Origin: Holtermannia corniformis | Lineage: Eukaryota; Basidiomycota; Tremellomycetes; Holtermanniales | Length of the DNA stretch: 64,000 nt | Assembly: GCA_001599935.1 (NCBI GenBank) | Contig: BCIJ01000019.1 | Span: 169,296 to 233,295, forward strand | Reading direction: 5' to 3' | Part shown: in pieces, positions 1 through 8,950 of the stretch | Layout: each line of letters opens with the position of its first letter | Numbering within the stretch: position 1 is the first letter of the stretch | The notes under the pieces: generated by a model | Told to the model about the DNA's origin: nothing | The model's database searches: none | The model's input: the letters and a program-made list of their open reading frames with translations, nothing else | Translations under genes and position numbers: made by a program

Positions 1-551
1 GCCTTCGCCTGCGAGATCAGGCCGTTGAATCGAATGATATGAGTGCGCATGTCGGTGGGTGAAGTGGAAGTGAGGACGAGCGTCGCGAGCTGACGCTTGA
101 TCTTGTTTCGAACGTTGTCGGTGCCAATCGGGTGGATCTTCTCCAAGTATTCCCATTGCTCCCGGGTGCTGGCGAGGTCCTCAACATCGGTTCGAAGGTA
201 TTCGGCGATGGTGAGTAGGATGACGGCTCCCTTGGCTTCTTGCCGGTTGAATTCCCTGAATTCTTTGGACTCTGCGTCACTCAGCCCCGCCGGGACGATG
301 GATGTCGCGCGCGCGAATGCGAGCCTCAGGCTCTCATTCGCCGCTGCGTCACCTGGCTCAATTCCAAAGAGCCTTGGCGGGATCCCTGGCCTTTGCACGA
401 GCCCAAGCACGACACCGTCGGCTTGCTCGGAGCGGAGGTACGCTAGCACGGCGCTGCGCCATGCAGAGTAGTTGTCAATGCCAGTGAGGACGGGTATCTT
501 TGAGATAAAGGTACTTCCCACGCCCTTGGCTGTCCCCGTGTTGTCGGACAT
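1..551 (-). CDS. Retrotransposon Gag polyprotein, N-terminal 183 aa (partial)
   Basis: An open frame starts at ATG 551 and continues uninterrupted to the left edge. The protein has the copia Gag N-terminal pattern (DUF4219/UBN2 type): an opening 'IPVLTGIDNYSAWRSAVLAY' near residues 19-38, and later a helix containing 'AKGAVILLTIAEYL' followed by an 'EQWEYLEK' segment. In this family Gag packages element RNA into virus-like particles. The start lies 39 bp downstream of the tRNA-like primer site, as expected for the first gene of the element. No frameshift or stop is visible. The zinc knuckle and Pol would be further left, outside the window. Confidence 0.82.
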   Translation of the reverse strand, partial: MSDNTGTAKGVGSTFISKIPVLTGIDNYSAWRSAVLAYLRSEQADGVVLGLVQRPGIPPRLFGIEPGDAAANESLRLAFARATSIVPAGLSDAESKEFREFNRQEAKGAVILLTIAEYLRTDVEDLASTREQWEYLEKIHPIGTDNVRNKIKRQLATLVLTSTSPTDMRTHIIRFNGLISQAK

Positions 552-590
552 GATTGACGATGGCTCTTGACTTGGTTGACGGTGCTTGCT

Positions 591-617
591 AGTCGGTAGA
601 ACTACAGACTCTTAATC
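591..617 (-). other. Primer-binding site matching the 5' half of tRNA-Lys(CUU)
   Basis: On the plus strand 591-617 reads like a tRNA D-arm plus anticodon arm: AGTCGGTAGA, four diverged bases, then CAGACTCTTAATC with a CUU anticodon. It ends exactly where the LTR terminus TGTTAGA begins. The element is transcribed on the minus strand, so its RNA would be complementary to this tRNA segment. That is the arrangement known for Drosophila copia, which is primed by a tRNA fragment cut in the anticodon loop. Use of tRNA-Lys(CUU) as primer is inferred from the match. Confidence 0.7.
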
Positions 618-1007
618 TGTTAGATTGGGGAAGAACCGTGATGCATCTCGCTCGCTACGGCTCTACTTTGTAGGCTTCGCCTACGGCTCGCACGCCATCC
701 TGACTGTCTCGCCGGATGCAGTATCATCTGCATCCTCGCCGGATGCGTCGCATCCTCGGCGCCTTGCCTACATCCTCTGCGCGCCAGACTTGTCTTGGCT
801 ACATCCGCGCCGGATGTAGTGTTCGCCAGATGCGGCGTCGCCCGCCGCGTCGTCCGCCCTGATGGCTGGCTGAGTGGCGTAATCCAACATTCTATCCCTT
901 CAGGAAGTGCGCCCCCCCCTTACCGATGTTGTCTCGACAGCGGTAGCTACCGCTAAATCCGTGGTCGAGTCGGCCACGGTAAGTCACTTTTGGGGTTCCC
1001 TCTAACA
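618..1007 (-). repeat. Long terminal repeat, 390 bp
   Basis: The segment begins TGTTAGA (618-624) and ends TCTAACA (1001-1007), a perfect 7-bp inverted terminal pair with the canonical TG..CA ends. The similarity continues imperfectly inward (TTGGGG after the left end, CCCCAA in reverse after the right). It abuts the primer-binding site on one side and unrelated DNA on the other. Three copies of CGCCGGATG lie inside (710, 737 and 808). The element promoter should be read leftward from here; I saw no obvious TATA box. Confidence 0.82.
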
Positions 1008-1884
1008 TTCAAGCCATTGACGGTTGACCGCCATTCAGGCCAACATCGCCGCGGGCGCCAAAGCCACTCTTGAAGATTCAAACGGACCGAGCGTTCTAGG
1101 CATGATGTCGCTGAACCCCCCGAATTGCTAAGCGGTGACGGCGAGGGATAGCACCTGCTTTACGTTGGAAACTCAATCACATAGCAGAATCGTAGGCAGT
1201 CATCCTCATGCAGTACTCAGAGCCGCCTCACGAGAACCGGATGAAAATTGGCTCATGGGACGCGTGCAGTAATGTCCAGCAGGATTGAGCCTTCAGTTGA
1301 CGAGATTGGGACTTCAGCATCCAGGTAGTAGTACAGCGTGATGCCATGTCTGTGTGTCAGTCGCTTTTTGCACCGACCCCTGATTTATGTACAGCACAGG
1401 TAGGGTCTCCCTTTTCTTGGCACGGGACTGTACGTAGTGTAGAAGTAGCGTTGGTGTACAGCCATCAAAGATCAAGCTTGATCAGGTATCGTGGCGGTAG
1501 GACCATCGCTGGCAGCTATGTTGCGGACGCAACTCGTTCATTGCGACGAGTGTGAAGCGGCGCACTGGTGGTTCCCTGACAGAGGAGTATCCACGGTGAG
1601 CGACATGACGCCTTCCGTTATGAGAGTCATACGCTTCAGGAGAGTGATGCGATAGTTTCCCCGTAAGCAATGAGTGACATATCGATTCATGCAGCTTGTC
1701 GCCGTCGCATTTGATCGAATTGACCACTTACGGATCGGCAGTATGATTCCTACTGGTTGCTACCGATATTGAATTGATGCAGTACAAAGTAGTAGTGAGC
1801 CCTCTGACCTCCGCGGAGTTTACCATCATCAATGTACGACATTGGAGTACATCTTGGTCTATAACCTATCCCGAAGTCTGGCGC
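1008..1884. other. Intergenic, no gene recognised
   Basis: This stretch next to the LTR holds only short, compositionally random open frames on both strands. I see no splice-linked coding pattern, RNA gene or second LTR. It resembles accessory or degenerate sequence. Confidence 0.5.
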
Positions 1885-1893
1885 TATATAAGG
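1885..1893 (+). promoter_or_regulatory. TATA box of tiny gene A
   Basis: TATATAAGG lies 55 bp upstream of the ATG at 1940. The earlier in-frame ATG at 1901 is only 8 bp beyond the box, too close to lie in the transcript, which supports 1940 as the start. Confidence 0.6.
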
Positions 1894-1939
1894 CATTTTC
1901 ATGAGCATTGGTCACCAGTATCGTCACCACAGTAGAAAC

Positions 1940-2201
1940 ATGTCTTCACAGCAGTCCAATCCCAACACTTCTGCAGACACGGCCTTGCAGACCGCTACTT
2001 CGCAGCTTCAGAGCTTGCAGCTGAACGGTGATGTGAGTTTGTATCTTCACCACATCGTTTGCCCTGACCACTTTACAGTCTGCACCAGCCTCTGGTACGA
2101 CCACGTCAGCATGCAAGTCGCCTGAGCAGCTGGAAGCAGAAAGACAGGCAAGATGGGCGAACCTACCCCCCGCGGCGCGGTCCATGATGTACATGATGTG
2201 A
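1940..2201 (+). CDS. Tiny gene A, 71-aa unknown protein, two exons
   Basis: Predicted exons are 1940-2032 and 2079-2201, with a 46-bp intron (GTGAGT..ACAG, branch-like CTGAC). The protein is hydrophilic: its first half is rich in S, T, Q and N (opening MSSQQSNPNTS), and its second half has a short charged segment (EQLEAERQARW) and ends in repeated Met (SMMYMM). There is no signal peptide, membrane segment or known domain that I recognise. It is the first of four similar-sized genes (A-D) in tandem, each behind a TATA-like box. The function is unknown. Without transcripts the reality of the gene rests on the TATA box, the clean intron and the repeated layout. Confidence 0.5.
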
Positions 2202-2902
2202 TGAGCGGTATTTCCTTTGCCGAATGGAAATACATCACTTTACTGCTTGATGAAAATTGCGTTACCTGATTACATGTCGACTGCAGATGGATCACTTTGT
2301 TGGATGAGATCGAGCACAGAGGGGTTAAAGCGGCATTGCGGCGTTATCTAGAGTGGATAAAAGCTCGCCTGCGGCGCGGCGATGCATCAGTCATTCAAGC
2401 CTACATCTCAACACACTTGTCAACGCAAGCTTGTACGTAAACCGAACTGAGGCCGCCGCTGGACCAGTGCACGTTACGTTTGCCAAAACGCGTCAATTAC
2501 GGAGGCGAAATTGTTGCGTGTAAGCAACCTGCACAGGAAGTTGATTGCCCCGCGCTGGCAAACAGCTGTATGCGAACTTCACTCACTCGATCGCCGCCGG
2601 AAAGGACTGCAGTAACATGGAGCCGATTCTATTGACGATTTCTGACCCCTTCGAGAGTAATTTGCCGGCGGGGTTCAGTGCATTGCTCCATTGTCTGCGT
2701 CGGGCTAGAACACAAGAAGCATACGCTGGGTCGCAAACGCTTTAGGCGCTGCTTCAATTCCTGCGCGCTCCATTGACCCACAAAGGTATATCACTATACC
2801 ATATACCGATCGAGCAGTGCAGCAGGTGAGACTCTCGATTCCGCACGAAGCTCAACCGTCGGCTTCGCTTTCGTATTGGTGATCCGCCAGAGCTCCGGGG
2901 CA
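2202..2902. other. Intergenic, no gene recognised
   Basis: Only short unsupported frames occur here, such as 2545-2745. I see no TATA-plus-intron pattern like that of the flanking tiny genes. Confidence 0.45.
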
Positions 2903-2909
2903 TATAAGG
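2903..2909 (+). promoter_or_regulatory. TATA box of tiny gene B
   Basis: TATAAGG lies 57 bp upstream of the ATG at 2960. The spacing and the AAGG 3' extension match the box of gene A. Confidence 0.6.
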
Positions 2910-2959
2910 ACAACGGCCTCAGCCTCGGTGTTTGCCACCTACATAGTGTATCAGCCGCA

Positions 2960-3221
2960 ATGTCACAGCCCCAGCAGCCAATTGAACAAACAGAAAAAAA
3001 CACTCAGAGTACCGCTCCCGTCCAACAAGGCGAGCAGCAAGCCAACGTTGGGAGCGACAAGACTGAGCAGGTGCGTTGGTAAACTGCTACGTCGATCGAT
3101 ACTGATGCGGTGATAGTCTACGCCATCTGTCTTTTCGAAAGATTATTGGATAAAACCATCGGTCCGCAGTGGAGATGAGGAGTATCTCGCACTCGGAATG
3201 CACACTGGCTACTGGAACTGA
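2960..3221 (+). CDS. Tiny gene B, 71-aa unknown protein, two exons
   Basis: Predicted exons are 2960-3070 and 3117-3221 with a 46-bp intron (GTGCGT..TGATAG). The length (71 aa) and the intron size equal those of gene A, although the sequences are not obviously homologous. The N-terminal half is Gln-rich (MSQPQQPIEQ). The C-terminal half is more structured, with aromatics and charge (FSKDYW, GDEEYLALGMHTGYW). No signal peptide or membrane segment is present. Function unknown. The C-terminal aromatic segment suggests a short binding motif, but that is speculation. Confidence 0.5.
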
Positions 3222-3516
3222 GACATGCTGCGTATCCTGGTAGTTTACGTGATATGACATTCGTGTGAGACTCTACTGCTTGCTACTTTGCGCCCAATCA
3301 TGATTCTTCCACTTCGTCCGCAAGCAAACTTGATGCAGATTTCGTCCGATTATCTGCGAGCCGTCCCGGCCGCATTACGCGCGCACTCTAAACGAGCATC
3401 AGCCAGCAAAGGAATGCTCCATCTGACGCCGGGTCATGCGGTCACCGGTGGTCCATTGAAACAGATGACCTGCGTCATGGAAAGGAGGTCGGCGAAGGCC
3501 AAGCCGTCGGGCAACG

Positions 3517-3523
3517 CATAAAG
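3517..3523 (+). promoter_or_regulatory. Possible TATA-like box of tiny gene C
   Basis: CATAAAG lies 44 bp upstream of the ATG at 3561. It is a weaker match than the boxes of genes A, B and D. Confidence 0.35.
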
Positions 3524-3560
3524 CTGTTCTCTATGTGCTCTTAGCAACCATCTCATCATC

Positions 3561-3846
3561 ATGTCCTGCTACGCCACTGACAAGAACGCAACCACACAAG
3601 ACTTTAGCTTGACGCCTGGACAGAGCCTCATGGCGGGCAGTTTGCCGGAATCTACCGCAGACAGCTCTGCTCACCAGGTGCGCTTGTGCTTGAGGAATGC
3701 ACAATGTGCGCATTGCTGACAGGGTACGCCAGACACACCAGACACACCAAGTGAAGACTGAGGAGTCGGATACCAACAAGGACGACAAGGTTCCTGCACG
3801 ATCGGCGGCACTGAGCGACACAGAAGCGTTCGCTCTACTCACCTAG
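3561..3846 (+). CDS. Tiny gene C, about 73-aa unknown protein, two exons
   Basis: The preferred model is exons 3561-3677 and 3742-3846 (64-bp intron, GTGCGC..ACCAG, CTGAC branch). An earlier acceptor at 3722 would give a shorter 51-aa product. The chosen second exon is 105 nt, the same as in gene B. The protein is hydrophilic, with a Ser/Thr/Gln-rich first half and a charged tail (TEESDTNKDDK). I recognise no domain, signal peptide or membrane segment. A TDTP-like triplet repeat (ACACACCAG twice) sits around the acceptor and creates the splice ambiguity. Confidence 0.42.
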
Positions 3847-3903
3847 GACTTTCCTCGCAGTGTAGCGACACCGTTGCCAAGGCTCTGACCCATGATGCAT
3901 TCG

Positions 3904-3909
3904 TATAAG
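3904..3909 (+). promoter_or_regulatory. TATA box of tiny gene D
   Basis: TATAAG lies 82 bp upstream of the ATG at 3986. Confidence 0.45.
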
Positions 3910-3985
3910 ACTCTTTTCTTGTCTATCCGGCACTGCCACTCGTCTCGCACAGCCGTGGATCATAGAAGCCTGACGTTCAGGCACT

Positions 3986-4147
3986 ATGTCGGCCGCCACT
4001 GCAACTCAAGCTCCCACTACTGCGGCCGACACCTCGCAACGCACGGCTGTCCCATCTATTGTTGCACCCAGCACTGACGGTCTGAAGATACCCGTCGTGC
4101 AGCTTTGCGTTGGCACGTTTGGACAGAAATCATCAGCTAAATGGTAA
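3986..4147 (+). CDS. Tiny gene D, 53-aa unknown protein, single exon
   Basis: An uninterrupted frame gives 53 aa, opening MSAATATQAPTTAADTS (Ala/Thr-rich) and ending in KSSAKW. It lacks the intron of genes A-C. The N-terminal composition and TATA placement are the only resemblance to its neighbours. It ends 156 bp before the convergent end of NOB1. This is the weakest of the four tiny genes; it could be a chance frame. Confidence 0.35.
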   Translation: MSAATATQAPTTAADTSQRTAVPSIVAPSTDGLKIPVVQLCVGTFGQKSSAKW

Positions 4148-4303
4148 ACGCTGACATTGCAACGTCAGATAATTACACGGTGACAAGCAGCAGTACTACC
4201 GCTCCGCGTGGCATCGACGCGGAAAAGGCAGGTCACAGGGTTTGAACGACTGCGCGTACGATGACTCAGGACTTGCAAGCAATGGATGGATGGATGGATG
4301 CCG

Positions 4304-6042
4304 CTACTTGCGCTTCCTCCGCGCTTGGTTTGGGTTACTCCGCCCATGACCGACAGCAGGCAGACCATGTCCTGTACTCTGTCGTCCCTTGCCCGAGTTG
4401 CCGACGACCAAGATATCAGGCAACCACTACGTTGCAACCCATTAGCCACATGCTCGCAGTTCGGCGCAGACCCACTCACATCCGGGTCATTCCAGTTCCC
4501 CCCACGGCCGTTCTCGACCTCGCGCCTCAGTTTCCGATCATCGCGCTCCTTGCGCATCTCCTCGCGCTTGACGGCGTTCTGGAACTCTTTCTGGTCTTCG
4601 CGCAGGATCAGGCCGGACCCGCCCGCTTGTTGACCCTTTGCGCGCCCGGGCTTGGGGTCGGGGATGGAGTAGCGCGTGCCACGGAGGTGATATTGGAACC
4701 CCTGTTTGAGGTGGACTTGAACCGGTGCATCGGGTGCCGACGAGGTCGAGACGCTGGTGCGCATGAGGGTGGCGTTACCGCATGAAGGGCAGAATTTCTT
4801 CGTCGAGTCTTTGCAGATCCTGTGCTAGTCAGTCGTGCGCCGCGCGTATCACGCCTGACTCACTTGAAGCACGCGTGACAGCGTAGTACCCAGCTCTTGA
4901 CTTTGCCGATCCGCTTGCCGCCCTCACCTACGAGCTTGAGCCCCATCTGCAGCAAGACGTTTTGGACGGCGTAATCGCCCGTCATGCATGCCGTCTTGAT
5001 GATCCCAGTCTCCTCGCCACTCTCGCCGTTGGCGAGCGCAAGTGCCCGCGCCCGATCAATCTTGTGCTGGGCGCGTTTGGCTGCACGCGTCATGGGCGCG
5101 TGGAACGTTTCGCCAGATGCTGCTGATGATGGACCAGCCGTCGATGTGGCCGCTAGAGTCGCATCGTCCGGGTTCAGCGCAGGGATGAGGCCCATGTCGA
5201 TCGATTTATGGTGTGAGACATTGCCAGGAGTGATCCACTCGCCCTCGCCATCCGATTCCGCAGATTCGTCCGCCGGTGCGTCAGCCTCTTCCTCTGCCTG
5301 CAGCTCGGCAATCGATTTCTTTGCCGGCTGTTCGGATACAGCGGCGGGTGGAGCGGTTGCTTTAGCCAGTGTTGAAGCGTAGGAAAACGGTCTACTTGGT
5401 TCAGGCGCGTTGAGGACTTGGGAGATGGATTGCGTGAGTTCTTCAACGGCGTCGTCGTCTGCGTCCTCCCAGTCGCCCTCGTTGTCGCCGTCGGTCGGTG
5501 TCGCAACCTCGTCCGTTTGCTTCGGCAGAGGTGCATCTGCTTGATGAATGCTCGAGCCTCCAAGCGACGTCGTGTCAATCTTGACCCGATCTCGTGGCGG
5601 CTGTTGGCGTCAGCCCTGGCTCTTCGCCAGCACAGACACAAGCACAAACCTTGCCCAGTTCCTCTCTCACATAGCGATGTCCATTCTCCTCGACCTCGAG
5701 CGCATAAGTCAACGCCAGCACATGCAGATCCGGAGTCGACAAGACCGCAAAGTCACCCGTCTGCTTTGCAAACGCAATCACTTTACTGAGCGCCAGCGCT
5801 CCCGGTTCGCGCACGACGACTTCGGTCCCCTCGACGAGCTTCAGACGCTCCCAGTGCTCACGTGCGCGCTTGTCTCTGAGCTCGTTGAGGACAAGAGGGA
5901 CGGTGTAGAACTTTTGAGCGGTGCCGCGGAGCGGGAGGAGGGAGAGGAGCGGTCCGGCATCGAGAATCAGGTTTTTGACGGGCGCTTTTGAGGTTGATTG
6001 GAGCGCAGCCACACTCTCTTGTGTTTCTGTCGTGTCTGCCAT
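4304..6042 (-). CDS. NOB1: 20S pre-rRNA D-site endonuclease NOB1, 530 aa
   Basis: Exons (minus): 6042-5650, 5600-4864, 4819-4480, 4426-4304; introns are 49, 44 and 53 bp. NOB1 cleaves site D at the 3' end of 18S rRNA in cytoplasmic pre-40S particles. An N-terminal PIN domain (about residues 20-130) shows 'NLILDAGPLL' and 'TGDFAVLSTPDLHVLALTYA' with the family's acidic catalytic residues. Next come an acidic low-complexity linker, the conserved 'TGDYAVQNVLLQMGL', a zinc ribbon (CHAC..CPSCGN, split by intron 2), 'GTRYSIP', and a C-terminal 'DPDW' and basic tail ending RRKRK. The last exon was fixed by recovering DPDWLP across intron 3. The start at 6042 has a good context (GCCATGG). All expected blocks are present. 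Confidence 0.93.
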
Positions 6043-6253
6043 GGCGACTGCTTGATGCTGACCCGTGCTGATGCGCCTGTGCGAGCTAGATGAGATTATT
6101 TGCGACGCTAACACGTGACAGAATCTGATTTCATGTGATCCACGTAGGGCGCCTATGTACCCGGGCAACTGTGCCAACAGGCGCGCCGATATTTCGGCTC
6201 TGCGATCACTCATAGACCAGGCGTAGGCTCTCTCCCCATTCTTACCTCCGAAA

Positions 6254-7765
6254 ATGTCAAAGACGTAAGTGAACTCGTCTCCGTGTGACTGTCAGATTCC
6301 TGGCCTCATGGATTCGCTGACAGGACCGCTAGCTACAACATTGTGCTCCTGCCTGGTGATGGTATCGGTCAGTGCTCGGTCTCGCATTAGCTGGTTATCC
6401 ACATCTCGTCGGATTCGACGAACAGGGCTGACATGACCTATAACAGGACCCGAAGTGGTGCGCGAGGCGACGCGCGCGCTCGAGGCTGTTGCGAGCGTGA
6501 GCGGCCTCAAACTCAACCTGCAATCGCACGATTTCGGCGGCATCGCCATTGACAACCACGGCGTGCCGTTGCCCGACAGCACCCTTGACGCCTGCAAGGC
6601 TGCCGATGCCATCCTGCTCGGTGCGTCGTCTTTACATTTTCGAGTCGGAGCGATGCGATCGTCGCTCGGACCGTGTTTTCGGCCGAAAGATCAAAGGCAG
6701 GAGACTGATGTGCTGCTCACACAGGTTCGGTCGGTGGACCCAAGTGGGGTGTAGGACCTGTCCGGCCTGAACAGGGCTTGCTCAAGATCCGCAAGGAGCT
6801 CGGACTGTATGCCAACATTCGCCCGGCCAACTTTGCGAGCGAGGGCTTGTTGAAGCACTCGCCGCTCAAGCCCGAGATTGCAAAGGGCTTTGACATGATT
6901 GTCATCCGTGAGCTCATTGGCGGTCTTTGTGAGTTGCTCGTGACGCTGTTTGAACGAGTTGAAGCGGTGGCACAGACTTTGGCGAGCGTCACGAGCAAGA
7001 CGCCGAGGGCGTCGCATGGGACACGATGATCTACTCTGTGCCCGAGGTTCAGCGGATCACGCGCGTTGCAGCCCAGGTCGCACTTGCTGCCAACCCGCCG
7101 CTTCCCATCCACTCGATTGACAAGGCCAACGTGCTCGCGTCGTCCCGGCTCTGGCGCAAGGTCGTGACCGAGACGCTGGAGACCGAGTACCCACAGCTTC
7201 AGTTTGACCACCAGCTTGTCGACTCGGCTGCCATGATCATGGTCGCCAACCCGCGCAAGCTCAACGGTGTCGTCGTGACGGAGAACATGTTTGGCGATAT
7301 GTGCGTTTCGGCGAGCAAGTGGGACTGCACTAAAGCTGCTCAGTTTGTCAGACGAGAGCTCGGTCATCCCTGGCTCGCTTGGTCTCTTGCCTTCTGCTTC
7401 GCTTGCTGGTGCGCCCGACCCAAACGTGGCCGTCATGGGTATCTACGAGCCGTGCGTCCACTCAGGTGCAGTCGCCAGTGATTGACATTGGCAGAATCCA
7501 CGGCTCAGCGCCCGACATTGCCGGCCAAGGCATCGCCAACCCGATCGGGACCATCCTCTCGGCCGCCATGCTGCTCCGCTACTCTCTCGGTCGCGGGAGC
7601 GAAGCCGCGCTGATTGAGCGCGCGGTTCAAAAAGTGCTCGACGAGCCCAGTGCCGGCGGGTTCGACTACCGCACAAAGGACCTCGGTGGTGCGCGGAGCA
7701 CGAGCGAGGTCGGTGACAAGGTGGTGGAAGTCATCAAGGCGCTTGCCCAGGAGCGGGCGCAATAA
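6254..7765 (+). CDS. LEU2: 3-isopropylmalate dehydrogenase, 375 aa
   Basis: Seven exons: 6254-6264, 6333-6367, 6447-6620, 6725-6928, 6976-7300, 7344-7451, 7495-7765. The enzyme oxidises and decarboxylates 3-isopropylmalate in leucine synthesis. The sequence shows '[12 protein letters not shown]', then 'GSVGGPKWG' (the LEU2 signature that separates it from isocitrate dehydrogenases), '[16 protein letters not shown]', the metal/substrate block around 'DSAAMIMV', and the NAD motif '[14 protein letters not shown]'. The length is usual for the family. The first exon is only 11 nt, and every exon junction reconstructs a conserved block. It starts 211 bp from the divergent NOB1 start. Confidence 0.95.
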
Positions 7766-8052
7766 TCTGTCCATGTCGCCATGCATGGTCATGTGCTTCC
7801 TTGCTGATTCGGAGTGTGCGCATGGTGTGACAGGCTGGATTCCGAAGACTGGTGGTCCGTTTGCCGCCCGGTTGGCTCCGGTTGCCACTCGACCACGCGT
7901 AAACGGGAGCCGTCATCGAACGCTACTCGGGAGGCGTACCAGATTGAAAACCTGTTCAGCACCAGACTGTAGACTGTTGATAGATCGTACAAGCGCTTGT
8001 GTATCCATACATCTCGATTGATCACCACCACCAAGCACCAAGCATACCAACA

Positions 8053-8866
8053 ATGAGGGTAGGTCAATGACGACATTGCTCCGACTAACCACTCAGGTCG
8101 TCACTGCAGAAGGCCAGCAAAAGTCCGTCCTACTCCCCGCAGCCAGCACCGATCCTGACTGTACGCAGCTACGTCAACGCGACCATCAACGGCGGTCTCC
8201 GCGGTTCCGGGATCGCAGCCGCCATCTGCATCCCGTCCTTCTTCATCCTGCGTTCTCAATCGGCCACGTACCGCGCGCTCCCGCTCCCTCTGAAAGCGTT
8301 CGGCTTTGTCGTGCTCTCCGTCCCGTGTATCTCCATCTCGGCGGAAAAGGCAGGTGAAGCGTACGAGCGCAGTCAGTGGACCGGCGTGGGCCAGCGCGAG
8401 CTCGCGAGGAGGGAGACGCAGCAGGAGAATCGGTGGGAGGGATTGAGCGCGGCTGAAAAGGTAAAGGTTTGGGCGAATCGGAACCAGTATGGGATCGTGG
8501 GAGGCAGGTCGGTGGCGGCACAGTCGAGAGTGCTCAGGTGCTGATCCATCGTTTCACTCTAGCTGGGCGGCATCCATGGCTGTTGCTTTTGGCATCGTAG
8601 CAAGGAACAAGTATGCGACCTTGCCTCAAAAGGTTCCTCTTCGCCCTATACCTCGTTACTCCGCTCACACCCTACAGATCGTGCAAGCACGCATGTGGGC
8701 TCAAGGCCTGACCGTCGGTGTCCTCATCGCTTCCGCCGTCCTCGCCGGCGTCAGCTCGCAAAACGAAAAGCCCGCAGAGCCAGAGGACCACTCGTGGCGG
8801 GCAATCTTGGAAGAGCAAGAGGCCGAGCGGAGGGAAGCGGCCGCACGGGTCAAAGTCGCCGCGTAG
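8053..8866 (+). CDS. RCF2: Respiratory supercomplex factor 2-like HIG1-domain protein, 220 aa
   Basis: Exons 8053-8058, 8110-8507, 8563-8632 and 8678-8866. The 6-nt first exon (Met-Arg) was chosen because only that acceptor connects to the conserved frame. The N-terminal half has a glycine-rich hydrophobic hairpin (NGGLRGSGIAAAICIP and a second segment FGFVVLSVPCISI). The C-terminal half is a HIG1 domain with two membrane segments (SWAASMAVAFGIV, and QGLTVGVLIASAVLAG after the QARMWAQ block). This two-part layout is that of Rcf2, an inner-mitochondrial-membrane factor of cytochrome oxidase and supercomplexes. The symbol is by domain layout, not by alignment. It converges on the RING gene with an 84-bp gap. 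Confidence 0.78.
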
Positions 8867-8950
8867 ACAGGCAACCATACAAATGTACATGAATCATTAA
8901 GCTGACACAGCGAAGCGGACAGTCGCACATCTAAGACTAGGCCACCAGGC

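Larger units (their letters stand above)
1..1007 (-). mobile_element. Ty1/copia-type LTR retrotransposon, 5' part
   Basis: The minus strand shows, in order, a complete LTR (1007 to 618), a tRNA-complementary primer-binding site (617 to 591), a 39-bp leader and a Gag reading frame that runs off the left edge. This is the normal 5' layout of an LTR element. Pol and the second LTR lie outside the window, so the target-site duplication cannot be confirmed; the 5 bp after the LTR are TTCAA (1008-1012). The copia assignment rests on the Gag N-terminus only. The visible Gag frame is open, so the copy could be recent and functional, but that is inference. Confidence 0.85.

Noticed and set aside
591..617. 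Possible tRNA-Lys gene
   Set aside because: Only the D-arm and anticodon arm are present; acceptor stem, T-arm and intragenic B box are missing, and the segment abuts an LTR terminus, so it is a primer-binding site.
2545..2745. 66-aa frame between tiny genes A and B
   Set aside because: No TATA box at a suitable distance, no MS start, no intron; not comparable with the neighbouring tiny genes.
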